Part shown: positions 19,943 to 29,700 of the stretch, piece by piece
How positions within the stretch are numbered: the first letter of the stretch is position 1
Layout: each line of letters begins with the position of its first letter
Origin: Trypanosoma brucei gambiense DAL972
Lineage: Eukaryota; Euglenozoa; Kinetoplastea; Trypanosomatida; Trypanosomatidae
NCBI RefSeq assembly: GCF_000210295.1
Contig: NC_026741.1
Span: 2,046,001 to 2,110,000 of the forward strand
DNA length: 64,000 nt
Direction: 5' to 3'
Notes under the pieces: model-generated
Seen by the model: the letters and a program-made list of their open reading frames with translations, nothing else
Database searches by the model: none
Told to the model about the DNA's origin: nothing
Translations under genes and position numbers: made by a program

Positions 19943-20206
19943 CGGAAGGACATTTACTACACTGCGACTTAACCATGAGGTTGCTGATGACGAAGATACG
20001 AGTGTTTCTTGCAGTGATGGGAGTTCCATTGGTGCAGTTCTCAGTGATGCCGCTTATCAGGTTGCTGCTTTTATTGAAGCACTACTTGGTGCATTCCCCA
20101 CTGCGCAGCGTAAGAAATTACTTATGCCATTTTGTAACCGATGGGGAGTTTCGTCACCTTATAATGTTTCTGATACGTTGGATGCAACCACGTGCCGTAA
20201 TGTTAC
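19943..20206 (+). pseudogene. GRESAG4 C-terminal relic 2 (264 bp)
   Basis: Nearly identical to relic 1 and at the same place in the repeat unit, with a few single-base differences (for example LNHEV in place of LDHEV, and SSIG for SSTG). It has the same lack of an ATG, and the same splice-acceptor-like tract precedes it (AG at 19902-19903). Confidence 0.85.
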
Positions 20207-20293
20207 AGTCACTTGTGTGTAATTGAATTTCAACTGCACTCTCTTCTGCTCCTTTTCGTGCCCTTACAGTATTGTTGTCTATTATCATTATTA

Positions 20294-20316
20294 TTCTCTC
20301 ATTTCTCTCCTTTAAG
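20294..20316 (+). promoter_or_regulatory. candidate spliced-leader acceptor, cyclase copy 3
   Basis: Same CTCTCATTTCTCTCCTTTAAG tract as in copies 1 and 2; the AG at 20315-20316 is 34 nt before the ATG. Confidence 0.55.
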
Positions 20317-20350
20317 ACTTACGGATTCATCAAGTCAAGTCACCAGTGTT

Positions 20351-23300
20351 ATGGCTTCCTTCGTGCGTCTTGTTACTCCACTTGGCGCTGCAGTGGCTTG
20401 CAGTCATCTCCTCATGGTTGTGTTACCGCTGCTGTTACTTATTCCTGGTTTATGTGCTGAGGAGTGTAACAGCAGTGGTAAAGTGACAGTGAAAGTGCAC
20501 AATTTGTTGTACAGCTCTAAGATATCAAGTAAAATCTATGAACCCGTCATTGCTGGTTTACGTGCGTCGATAGAATCGGACAAGAGAAATGTGCCGGCAA
20601 ATGTGTGCATAGAGGTCGAGCATGTTCATGCCAGAAGTGATGAGGATTACATCACATATTTACAGGGCGAGGTAAAGGGAGAAAATGATGGAAATAGTAA
20701 TGAACTGCCCATTGTGCTGGGACCTTTTGGTGATTGGGAAACTCATAATATTTCCTCGAAACTTGAAGAGTTGAAGGTAGTTGCCTTTTCTCCCTTTACT
20801 GGATCTTCGGATGTGCGTGTGTGGAAAAAGAGTCTGTACTTCCTTACGGCATCGCCTATTGCACAGGTGCTTGCACTAATTCGTTATGCTGTGAGTCAGT
20901 TGAGGCTTCAGCGACTGGGTTTTATGTACCTGAAGGGTGTGTTTTATGGCGATAAGGAGTATAAGCTGACACTTAAGGTAATGTCGATTATGGGCCGTAA
21001 ATTGTGCGGTGTTTTCGAATTAGACAGCTCTACTGATGGAAGGGCTTCTGATGATGATTTTGAGGCCGCATGGAAAAGGTTTGCTCCCACGATGCCACAA
21101 GGTGTAATTGTGTTTGGTTCGCCAATTGAGGATACGCGAAAGTTCCTGATGAAGTTTTTAGGGAGCAATGAATTGAGAGGTGCTTATATATTAATTCCTT
21201 CTATGCTTCAATATGTTATCATAAACAGTTGGCTAGAGGAGCTGCTCGTAAAGAATTTTGTTTCTCGAAGAGTGATACTGACGGGTCCGAGTCCACTTGC
21301 AAATGATAATGAATACATAGCAGTACGGAAGTTTCAGACTGTCATGGGGAAGTACCTGGAAAAAAATGGAAAACTTAATGGTCACAATTATGAAAAGGGT
21401 CACTTTTACCAGCACAGTACTGACGGAGAATTGATGCTGCACGGATGGATTGTGGGCGAGGTCTTGTGGCGTACACTGGGAAGTCGTGAATTACTGTGCA
21501 ACCGTACAGCTTACATTAACTCTCTGTACAACCAGCGTCGGTATGTTATCGATGATCTTGTGATTGGTGATTTTGGTGGTGAATGTGAGGGGAAGGCTGG
21601 TCAGCGTGGAGCTGCATGCAAATGTAATCAAGGTGGAAATGTTGTTTACATGAAGAGGATGGGAACTGATCGGAATCTACATCCTGTGAAGGAGGGTGTA
21701 GTGACTCTCGCTTCATCACGCTGCTATACGAATCTCTTACAACTGTATGCCCCATTGAATGGTATAATGTTTCGACTGGAAGACAATCCATTGGCGCAGC
21801 GGATTACAGAGGAATATCGCGATGGCGCCTCCCTCGTTGTTGGAAAGGGCCAATTAGGTCAAGGTGATCGCTTCTTTTTGCATGAACTGAATTCGACATC
21901 GAGTGCGACAAAGCACAACATGTTAGAGGAGGTTAAAGAGCGTGTTGTGACGGCTGTGTTCGGTGTTGTGGATGATGCGCTACTGTCGATGACAGATATG
22001 ACATTTATTGATCCCATTCCTCTCACTCCCAGGTTGAAACACCCCGGAAGGAATGTGTTGCATTTGTCTCCAACAATTGAGCAGCAGATTTTTGTAATGG
22101 TGGAGCGTGTTGTGGTTCCGAATTCCTGGGGGAGTGTGCATGCAATTGTTCGCAGTAGTGATGTACGTGGAATAAAATCTGTTCTTCGAAAGACTTTTTG
22201 GGCACTTGGTGGGTCGCTGGGTGCTTTCGACGAAGTTACCGACAGTGAAAGTGTGAAGAGTTTGTTACCGCATAGCGGCTTCGTTCTCGTTATTGGTCTA
22301 ACTGAAGCTGATATTACTGAAATCGCTGAGCATCTTGACAATCACAGGGGAGTGCGTGTATTTGTGTTATTCTTCGATGTGGCACTGCTGTACAGTGAGT
22401 TTGTGAAGGTATTCAAAAAGCATCCGCAAGCTGCCGAGCGGTTACTATTCGCAACAAGCCTACCACACTGGGCAGACAACAATACGACATCCGAGACGGT
22501 TCAGGAATTTCACAGGGACGTGGGGAATGAGAGTAAATGGACTCCACTGGCGCTGCTTGGGTACGCGACTGCACGTGCAATGGAAAGTGTTGTGTTGCAA
22601 ATGGGGCGTGTGAACTCAGAAGAGCTTATCAACACTATATTCAGTCAGTCTGTAATTGTAGCGGATGACATGTGGTATGGACCCTTTGAGGACAGTTGTT
22701 CCAATAGCCGCTGGTCATCAGCGAAAGACTGCATTGTGAATTACGGTGCGACACATATTTCCGTGTGGTCCATGGCTCGTGTGTTGAATCCTTCCGTACC
22801 TCCTGTTAGTGGAGTGGCAACACCATCAATACGTTACTACAAAGATGGATTGAATATGACTGAGGAAGAATTTATTGGCACAATTGTGGGTACCATTTTG
22901 TGTTTGATAGCACTTGTGCTGATAGTAATGCTTATGCGGAAATGTATGCGTGGGGATACTCGCGATAACGAGAACGCACCAAAAGAATTGACAGACCCCG
23001 TAACGCTAATATTCACTGACATCGAGAGCAGCACTGCGCAGTGGGCAGCACACCCTGAGCTTATGCCTGATGCCGTTGCAACACATCACCGCCTAATTCG
23101 CACATTGATTTCCAAGTATGGATGCTATGAAGTGAAGACTGTTGGAGATTCTTTTATGATTGCATGCAAGAGCCCTTTCGCTGCTACGCAATTAGCGTGT
23201 GACCTGCAACGATGCTTTTTAGAACATGATTGGAAGACTGATGTGTTTGATACGTCTTATCGTGAGTTTGAGCGGCAGCGTGCGGAAGATGATGGGGATT

Positions 23301-23666
23301 ATGTTCCACCCACTGGCCATCTTGACCCTGATGTTTACATTCGGTTGTGGAATGGACTGCGGGTGCGTGTTGGAATCCACACCGGGTTGTGTGATATTCG
23401 GCATGATGAAGTGACGAAAGGATATGACTACTACGGTCGTACATCGAATATGGCAGCACGGACTGAGAGCATTGCTAATGGCGGGCAGGTGCTGTTGACA
23501 CGTTCGACATACCTTTCATTGAGTACTTCGGAGCGTGAGCAATTAAATGTGACTGCATTGGGTGAAGTGCCATTGCGTGGTGTACCCAAACCTTTGGAGA
23601 TGTACCATTTGATGCGGTACCCGGAAGGACATTTACTACACTGCGACTTGACCATGAGGTTGCTGA
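20351..23666 (+). CDS. GRESAG4: receptor-type adenylate cyclase GRESAG4, copy 3 (3' end lost in gap)
   Basis: It starts MASFVRLVTPLG with the same signal peptide. Its membrane-distal ectodomain (bases ~20459-20790, ~110 residues after the signal peptide) is clearly different from copies 1 and 2, while the remainder is close to identical to copy 2. A smaller patch also differs (SWLEELLVKNFVSRRV, ~21228-21280). The transmembrane helix and all cyclase catalytic residues are present. Close to the gap a single A is missing relative to copy 2 (TTGATGCGG against TTGAATGCGG, ~23611). This shifts the frame for the last ~55 bases and is more likely a contig-edge error than a real mutation. The stop codon is not in the window. 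Confidence 0.88.
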
Positions 23667-23766
23667 NNNNNNNNNNNNNNNNNNNNNNNNNNNNNNNNNN
23701 NNNNNNNNNNNNNNNNNNNNNNNNNNNNNNNNNNNNNNNNNNNNNNNNNNNNNNNNNNNNNNNNNN
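23667..23766. other. assembly gap (100 N) within the cyclase array
   Basis: Exactly 100 N. The left side is the post-cyclase region of copy 3 and the right side is the late ectodomain of another copy. At least the tail of copy 3, a spacer and ~2.3 kb of the next gene are missing, and whole copies may be collapsed. Confidence 0.99.
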
Positions 23767-25573
23767 CTAACTGAAGCTGATATTACTGCAATTGCTGAGC
23801 ATCTGACAAATCACAGGAAAGTGCGTGTATTGTCTCGTTCTTCGATGTGGCACTGCTGTACAGTGAGTTGTGAAGGTATTCAAAAAGCATCCGCAAGCTG
23901 CCGAGCGGTTACTATTCGCAACAAGCCTACCACACTGGGCAGACAACAATACGACATCCGAGACGGTTAAAAGATTTCACGACGAGATGAAGGACAATAT
24001 GAGTAAATGGACTCCACTGGCGCTGCTTGGGTATGTGACTGCACGTGCAATGGAAAGTGTTGTGTCGCGAATGGGGCGTGTGAACTCAGAAGAGCTTATC
24101 AACGGTATATTCAGTCAGTCTGTAATTGTAGCGGATGACATGTGGTATGGACCCTTTGAGGACAGTTGCGCTAGCGGGTCCTCAATGAAGGACTGCGCTG
24201 TGAATTACGGTGCGACACATATTTCCGTGTGGTCCATGGCTCGTGTGTTGAATCCTTCCGTGCCACCTGTTAGCCAACCCGAAAGTCCATCGATACATTA
24301 TTATAGTAATGGATTGAATATGACTGAGGAAGAATTTATTGGCACAATTGTGGGTACCATTTTGTGTTTGATAGCACTTGTGCTGATAGTAACAGTTATA
24401 CGGAGGTTAATGCGTCTTAACGCGCGGGATAACGAGAACGCACCAAAAGAATTGACAGACCCCGTAACGCTAATATTCACTGACATCGAGAGCAGCACTG
24501 CGCAGTGGGCAGCACACCCTGAGCTTATGCCTGATGCCGTTGCAACACATCACCGCCTAATTCGCACATTGATTTCCAAGTATGGATGCTATGAAGTGAA
24601 GACTGTTGGAGATTCTTTTATGATTGCATGCAAGAGCCCTTTCGCTGCTGCGCAATTAGCGTGTGACCTGCAACGATGCTTTTTAGAACATGATTGGAAG
24701 ACTGATGTGTTTGATACGTCTTATCGTGAGTTTGAGCGGCAGCGTGCGGAAGATGATGGGGATTATGTTCCACCCACTGGCCATCTTGACCCTGATGTTT
24801 ACAGTCGGTTGTGGAATGGACTGCGAGTGCGTGCTGGAATCCACACCGGGTTGTGTGATATTCGGCATGATGAAGTGACGAAAGGATATGACTACTACGG
24901 TCGTACATCGAATATGGCAGCACGGACTGAGAGCATTGCTAATGGCGGGCAGGTGCTGTTGACACGTTCGACATACCTTTCATTGAGTGCTTCGGAGCGT
25001 GAGCAATTAAATGTGACTGCATTGGGTGATGTGCCATTGCGTGGTGTGCCGGAACCTGTGGAGATGTACCAACTGAATGCGGTACCCGGAAGGACATTCG
25101 CGGCACTGCGACTTGACTGTCAAATTATTGATGAAGATGATACGAGTGGTGCTTGCAGTGAAGCAAGTTCTGTTGTGGTTGGTCTTGGTGATGCCGCTCA
25201 ACAGGTTGTTGCTTGCGTTGAAGCACTACTTGGTGCATTCCCCACTGCGCAGCGTAAGAAATTACTTATGCCATTTTGTAACCGATGGGGAGTTTCGGCG
25301 CCTCGTAATGTTTCTGATACGTGGGATGATACCACGTGCCATGCTGTTACTCGCCTGCTTGCCGCGAAGGTTGGTCGTGTTGTGGATTTTGGGACGCGGA
25401 CTGGTATTGGTAGTTTAGGCGCTAGCATAAGACGTGGTTCCTTTATATCACCAATGGCGTCTCGTATTGATATTCGTGGTAGTTCTTTTGCTCTTAGTGA
25501 TATTGATGTAGGTGTGAGAACGGTTCATTTTATTGGTCTACCAGATGATGATACTGGAAGGTGTTCTCATTAG
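23767..25573 (+). CDS. GRESAG4: receptor-type adenylate cyclase GRESAG4, last copy (5' part missing in gap)
   Basis: It resumes at the ectodomain segment LTEADITxIAEHL. The first ~105 bases have two apparent single-base losses relative to copy 2 (GTATTTGTG to GTATTG near 23830, and GAGTTTGTG to GAGTTGTG near 23869), as expected of low-quality contig ends. From ~23870 the frame is clean to the TAG at 25571-25573. The cyclase domain is intact (FTDIESS, VGDSF, SNMAAR). This copy differs from the others around the membrane (VTVIRRLMRLNARDNE in place of VMLMRKCMRGDTRDNE), in the juxtamembrane ectodomain, and in the C-terminal tail, which ends LPDDDTGRCSH. Confidence 0.88.
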
Positions 25574-26756
25574 CATTGAAATATGTGTCCATTATTGCCA
25601 GAATAATTGGATAAGGTTCAATACATGATCTGTGCATGTTTCTTTTTAGATTTATTGTTTTCGATAATATTCTTTTTAGGTTGTCTTTACTACTTCTATG
25701 TATACACAGCGTCCTTCTCACATGTTGGGTGCTCCATATATCTTTGGGTTGGAATAAAGTTGCCTTGAGGGCCGTTTGGTGTTTGACGTATGTGGTTGTG
25801 TGTTGTCTTATTGTTGTTTCGTTTTTTGCGTTATTTGAGCTTTTTGAATACGTCTTGTGCTCTTTTGTTTTCCCTCTTTTTTTGTGTTATATTTTTCTTT
25901 ATGTTCCTTTTTCATGATATAGGCGATGTACCCAATATTTTAACTTGTTGTTTAATGCTTTACTGAAGACATGTAGTGCAGGTTTCTTACCGTTTGCTGC
26001 GGGTTTCCGTCACTGCAGGGTGGAGGTGTTTGCCTTGTTTAATGTGTTTATTTTTAATTAACTTTCTCCTTAAATTCGGTATTTTTAAAAACCTATGTAT
26101 GAGTTGCCCTGCTACTGATAAATTCTTTTCGCGTTGTACTTTCTTTTGTGATTAACGGTTTTTATTATTGTTTTCTGTGACATCTTGCCTGTTCTCTTTC
26201 TCTTTTATTTTACCGTTAGGTTCCTTAAGGCATATGATGGAGAGAGTTGTACGCTGTGCTCTTTCGGTTGGAACTGGTTGATTGAATGTTGATCGTATTT
26301 TTTTGAGTGGGCTTCGTTTTGCCACTGGAATGCGAACGATAACCTTTTGGGTTTGTTACACCGGCTTCCTCGTATGCGTGCTGATGTCTAATTGTTTTTT
26401 TTTAAATTTTTTCTTACAAGTAGATGAGGTTGGTTCGTGTGGCTATTAATGATGGAATGTGTGTGTGTGTTACGGCGATTTGTCGTAATTGTGGTCGGTG
26501 GCGTATATGAACCTGTGGGGTTGCGTCAGCGGTTCGTCTGCCTCAGCGCGTGGCCCCATTGTGGCAGCAACAGCAAAAATTAATATAGTCACTGTTGTTA
26601 CATCCATATATGTATTTATGTATTGTGCTGTTGTAAGTGTGGAGACTAGCCATTTTTTTGGTTGATGTACCTTCTGGAGTAGTTGTTTAACCTATTTTTT
26701 AATTCTCATTTATTGTCTAGTTCTTGTTTTGTTTTGTTGCGTCATTAGAGTTTCCG
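25574..26756 (+). other. spacer after the cyclase array
   Basis: Bases ~25577-25735 repeat the 3'UTR start of the other cyclase copies. The remainder is T-rich unique sequence without a credible gene. Small frames such as 25636-25917 are translated T-rich sequence. A good splice acceptor precedes the next gene. Confidence 0.7.
26691..26720 (+). promoter_or_regulatory. candidate spliced-leader acceptor for the LRR protein gene
   Basis: CCTATTTTTTAATTCTC and following T-rich bases end in TTGTCTAG, with the AG at 26719-26720, 37 nt before the ATG at 26757. Confidence 0.5.
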
Positions 26757-29700
26757 ATGAACCCAATATATACGCTGGTCGAATTGAGGGGTTGGAGTGA
26801 TATACACGAAGTGAGACAACGATGCTCGAGACGCGATGTTGCGCAGCCACTTCTGGGGTTGCAGCTCTCGGATGCTGAGATGCTAAAATGGGTTGAGAGT
26901 AAAGAGCGCCAAATCTACTCGGCACTCGCACGGCGTTTTCTCCACCTAATTCGTGAAAATCCTTCGAGCACTGAGCTTGTGGAGATCTCAGGTGAGTTTA
27001 CTCAAGTGGTGATGGACTCGGTTATTGACCCGTTGGCGAAGATTTGTAAACTACTGCCCGCTCGTGGTGAACCATTGCAAGGGAACGACAGCAAGTTTTG
27101 CGTGAGTAGCATGAATAAGATGTCTTCACCATCACTATCGGAAGGGGGCAGTCCGCTCGTTGTGAAGCGTGTAGGAATAAAAGGGGGGATAAAGTTTTAT
27201 AGTGGTGTTACACGGTGGGAATGGATGGATCTCTTTTCTAACAAGGAGTCTGCTGTGGGGAAAGGGTGTGTATTGAAAACATTGCTGGGGGAGACGCCAT
27301 CATTTGAACAATGGAATGCCTCCACGCTTGCGGCGCTGCGGCGTGTTGGTGACGTTGTGAGTGAGGTGCAAAAGGATTTGATGTCGGCACTAAATCGTCT
27401 TGCTGCTGGACGCTTTGGACGTGTGATCGATGAAGTTAGCGGTAAAGGGTGCAATTCGCTGTGGACAGAATTAGTTTTCATGGTAGAGGATGCCTTCGAT
27501 GATGTTGTGACGGATGCTGTAGAGCTCATTTTGTGGAGTATACATCAGTGTTTCTTAGAAGGTGGTGTGTTTGCAGGTCATCCGATGTTTTCACTCAAGG
27601 CGTTCTGGCAGTATAGTAGCTGTAGCGCTGCACTGAGCCCAGCGCCCTCCGAGGTTCACGAACGCCTAATGAACCGTGTGAAGAAGGAGCTCATTTGGAA
27701 TATTGTGCCGGAGTTTGACCTCAACCAAATGATCAAGCGCCAGGTGTCAGGTGGTCCGCGACTGCGAAGGGCTGCGCTGCGCAACAGGCTGTTGGAAGAA
27801 GGGAAAATGAAGCGAAGGTGGGATGCGATTCACTTCGCGGCAAGCCAGAGGTGCGACGAGCTTCAGGAGTCGCTGCAGGCTTTAACTGAATCGTATAGCT
27901 TTTACTTTTCCAGTGAGAACGAGTTCCCTCAGATGAACTACCAGCGGCTGTGGGAGGTGCGCGAAGGATTGCGAAGTTCTTTAACACACCCCCTGTTGCC
28001 TGTTGGCTCAGGTGTATTTGTGGTACACAGGGATTCTCTCCACCAGGTAGCCGCGGACAAATTGGAGGTCGCCTTCAAGAAGGTTGTAGATGAGAGTAAG
28101 TGTGCTGATGCACTTAGTCGGGAAACGATAACTGCAGCCCGTATGAAGGCGCTAGCAGCGGAATCCGATTTGGAGTTCTATTCAAACTCCTTGCGTGCGC
28201 GGATGGATGCGTTCAGCCGACGGCGGAAGGTTCAAGGAAAGTATGATAGGGGGCTAGATCCGTTTGCACACGTCACACGATTAATCAACGAGCAGAGAAA
28301 TGACGAGGATCGTCTACGTGGCCAGTTTACAATACTGGTAAAGAAGAACCCCATACAGGTTGACTCGGCTGTGGCTGCCCCCACCGATACCGCTACTGAT
28401 AATGGCTTAGCTTCTTTTTCAGTGACTGATGCAGCGTCTACGGCATCTTCTGCCAACACTGAGAGGAAGCGATCCTTACCCAAACATGTATCTTATAGGG
28501 ATGCGCGTACTTTGAAACCTCCTGTTTCCTTAAACGACGCCAATAATGTAGATTCTGGGGGAAGTGGGGCACTGCCACCTGCGAAACCCTCAGCAGTTTA
28601 CGCAGCCGGTATACAGCGACCGCAATCCAACGAACACGTGGCGAAAGTAGGTGGTAAGAACTGCAGATTCAAACCGGGGCAGGGAATCTTGGAATCGTCC
28701 AAGGAGAGCGCGAGTTTTCAGCGGGCTGACCAACGCACAGTGAAAGCGCCTAATGCAAATGACACTATCGTTACCCCATTGGAGTTGATCAAAGAAGAGC
28801 ATCACACGGCTATAGGGGACGCCGGGCATGACGTAGAATTGCTGGAGCCAACAGACTCTGCAGCTGCTCCCGTGTGCCCATTTCCGTCGCATGAAGAGAA
28901 GGAGGCACCACGTCCCATATCAGAGTTTTTTCCCCTTTTCCCCAAGCAGTGCCCTCCAGTTTCCCAACAAGATGCCGATGTTGATGCTGCTGAAGCACCA
29001 CTGCAGTCGCAGCGGAGGGAGGACCACGTGATATCCTCTCCGGAAGTTGCACAACCGATCATTCAGCACACGTGCCCGGATGGCGCCGAAGAATGTTCTG
29101 CTGCGTCTGAGAAATCACCATTAGCTGTGAAGGGGGCCGTAGCTTCCGCACCACAGGAGGGGTGTGATGCACCGGAGGTTGCAGCTTCTGCCTTAAAGGA
29201 CGAGGAGCGCAAAGAATACCTTCGAAAGCTGGAGCTGCTTCACTTCAACGTGGGTGCCGTTGAGGCATCAGAAGGTCGCGTTCGCGCCATCAAGAAGTTG
29301 TTACCGTTTTTGCCTGACATGCCTTGTGAGGGCGTTTTCATTGAGGACATAAACTTATCGGACTCCCGAATAGAAACGTCGATGAACCGCTTGCGAGCAG
29401 TGCGGGGAAGTGCAACAGTGCTGCGCAACTACAGGGACATCGCACTTGTTGAGGACTCAGTCAGCGCGATCATAGAGTCGGTTGCTGAAGAGTTGGCTAC
29501 ATTGACCCTTCGCATGCTTTTGCGCTTTCCCTTTCTAGAGGGTCGCATTTGTGGCGTGCTCCTGGGGAATCTTCAGGTTTTGGAGGTGGATGACGAGTTC
29601 CAGTCGCTCATAACTCTTTATCGCTCCTCCCAGAAGGGGCAGGGCCCCACTGAAAGTATTGAGCACTGCCTGCGCGTTCGTGCCCGCGCGCTGGCTAATG

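Larger units (their letters stand above)
19036..20350 (+). other. spacer between cyclase copies 2 and 3
   Basis: It begins with ~120 bp homologous to the C-terminal tail of copy 1, now noncoding, then the shared 3'UTR block (from ~19160). Bases ~19310-19535 are private to this spacer and include a 9-bp-stem hairpin (19415-19446). From ~19536 the sequence matches the previous spacer, including a second cyclase relic (19943-20206). Confidence 0.75.
10075..25735 (+). repeat. tandem array of GRESAG4 receptor adenylate cyclase units (~4.95 kb each)
   Basis: Copy starts lie at 10165, 15388 and 20351. The period is 4963 bp between copies 2 and 3. Between copies 1 and 2 it is 5223 bp, or about 4941 bp once the 100-N gap and a duplicated 182 bp are discounted. 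Coding parts, 3'UTR starts and the spacer sequence from ~14570 onward are nearly identical between units. A fourth, more diverged copy emerges from the second gap. Unit boundaries are conserved from the CAGTATT about 90 nt before each ATG. Confidence 0.9.

Noticed and set aside
23870..25573. Separate 567-residue protein starting at 23870
   Set aside because: The start is a GTG in the middle of the cyclase ectodomain; homology continues upstream to the gap after two apparent single-base deletions. It is the 3' part of a cyclase gene.
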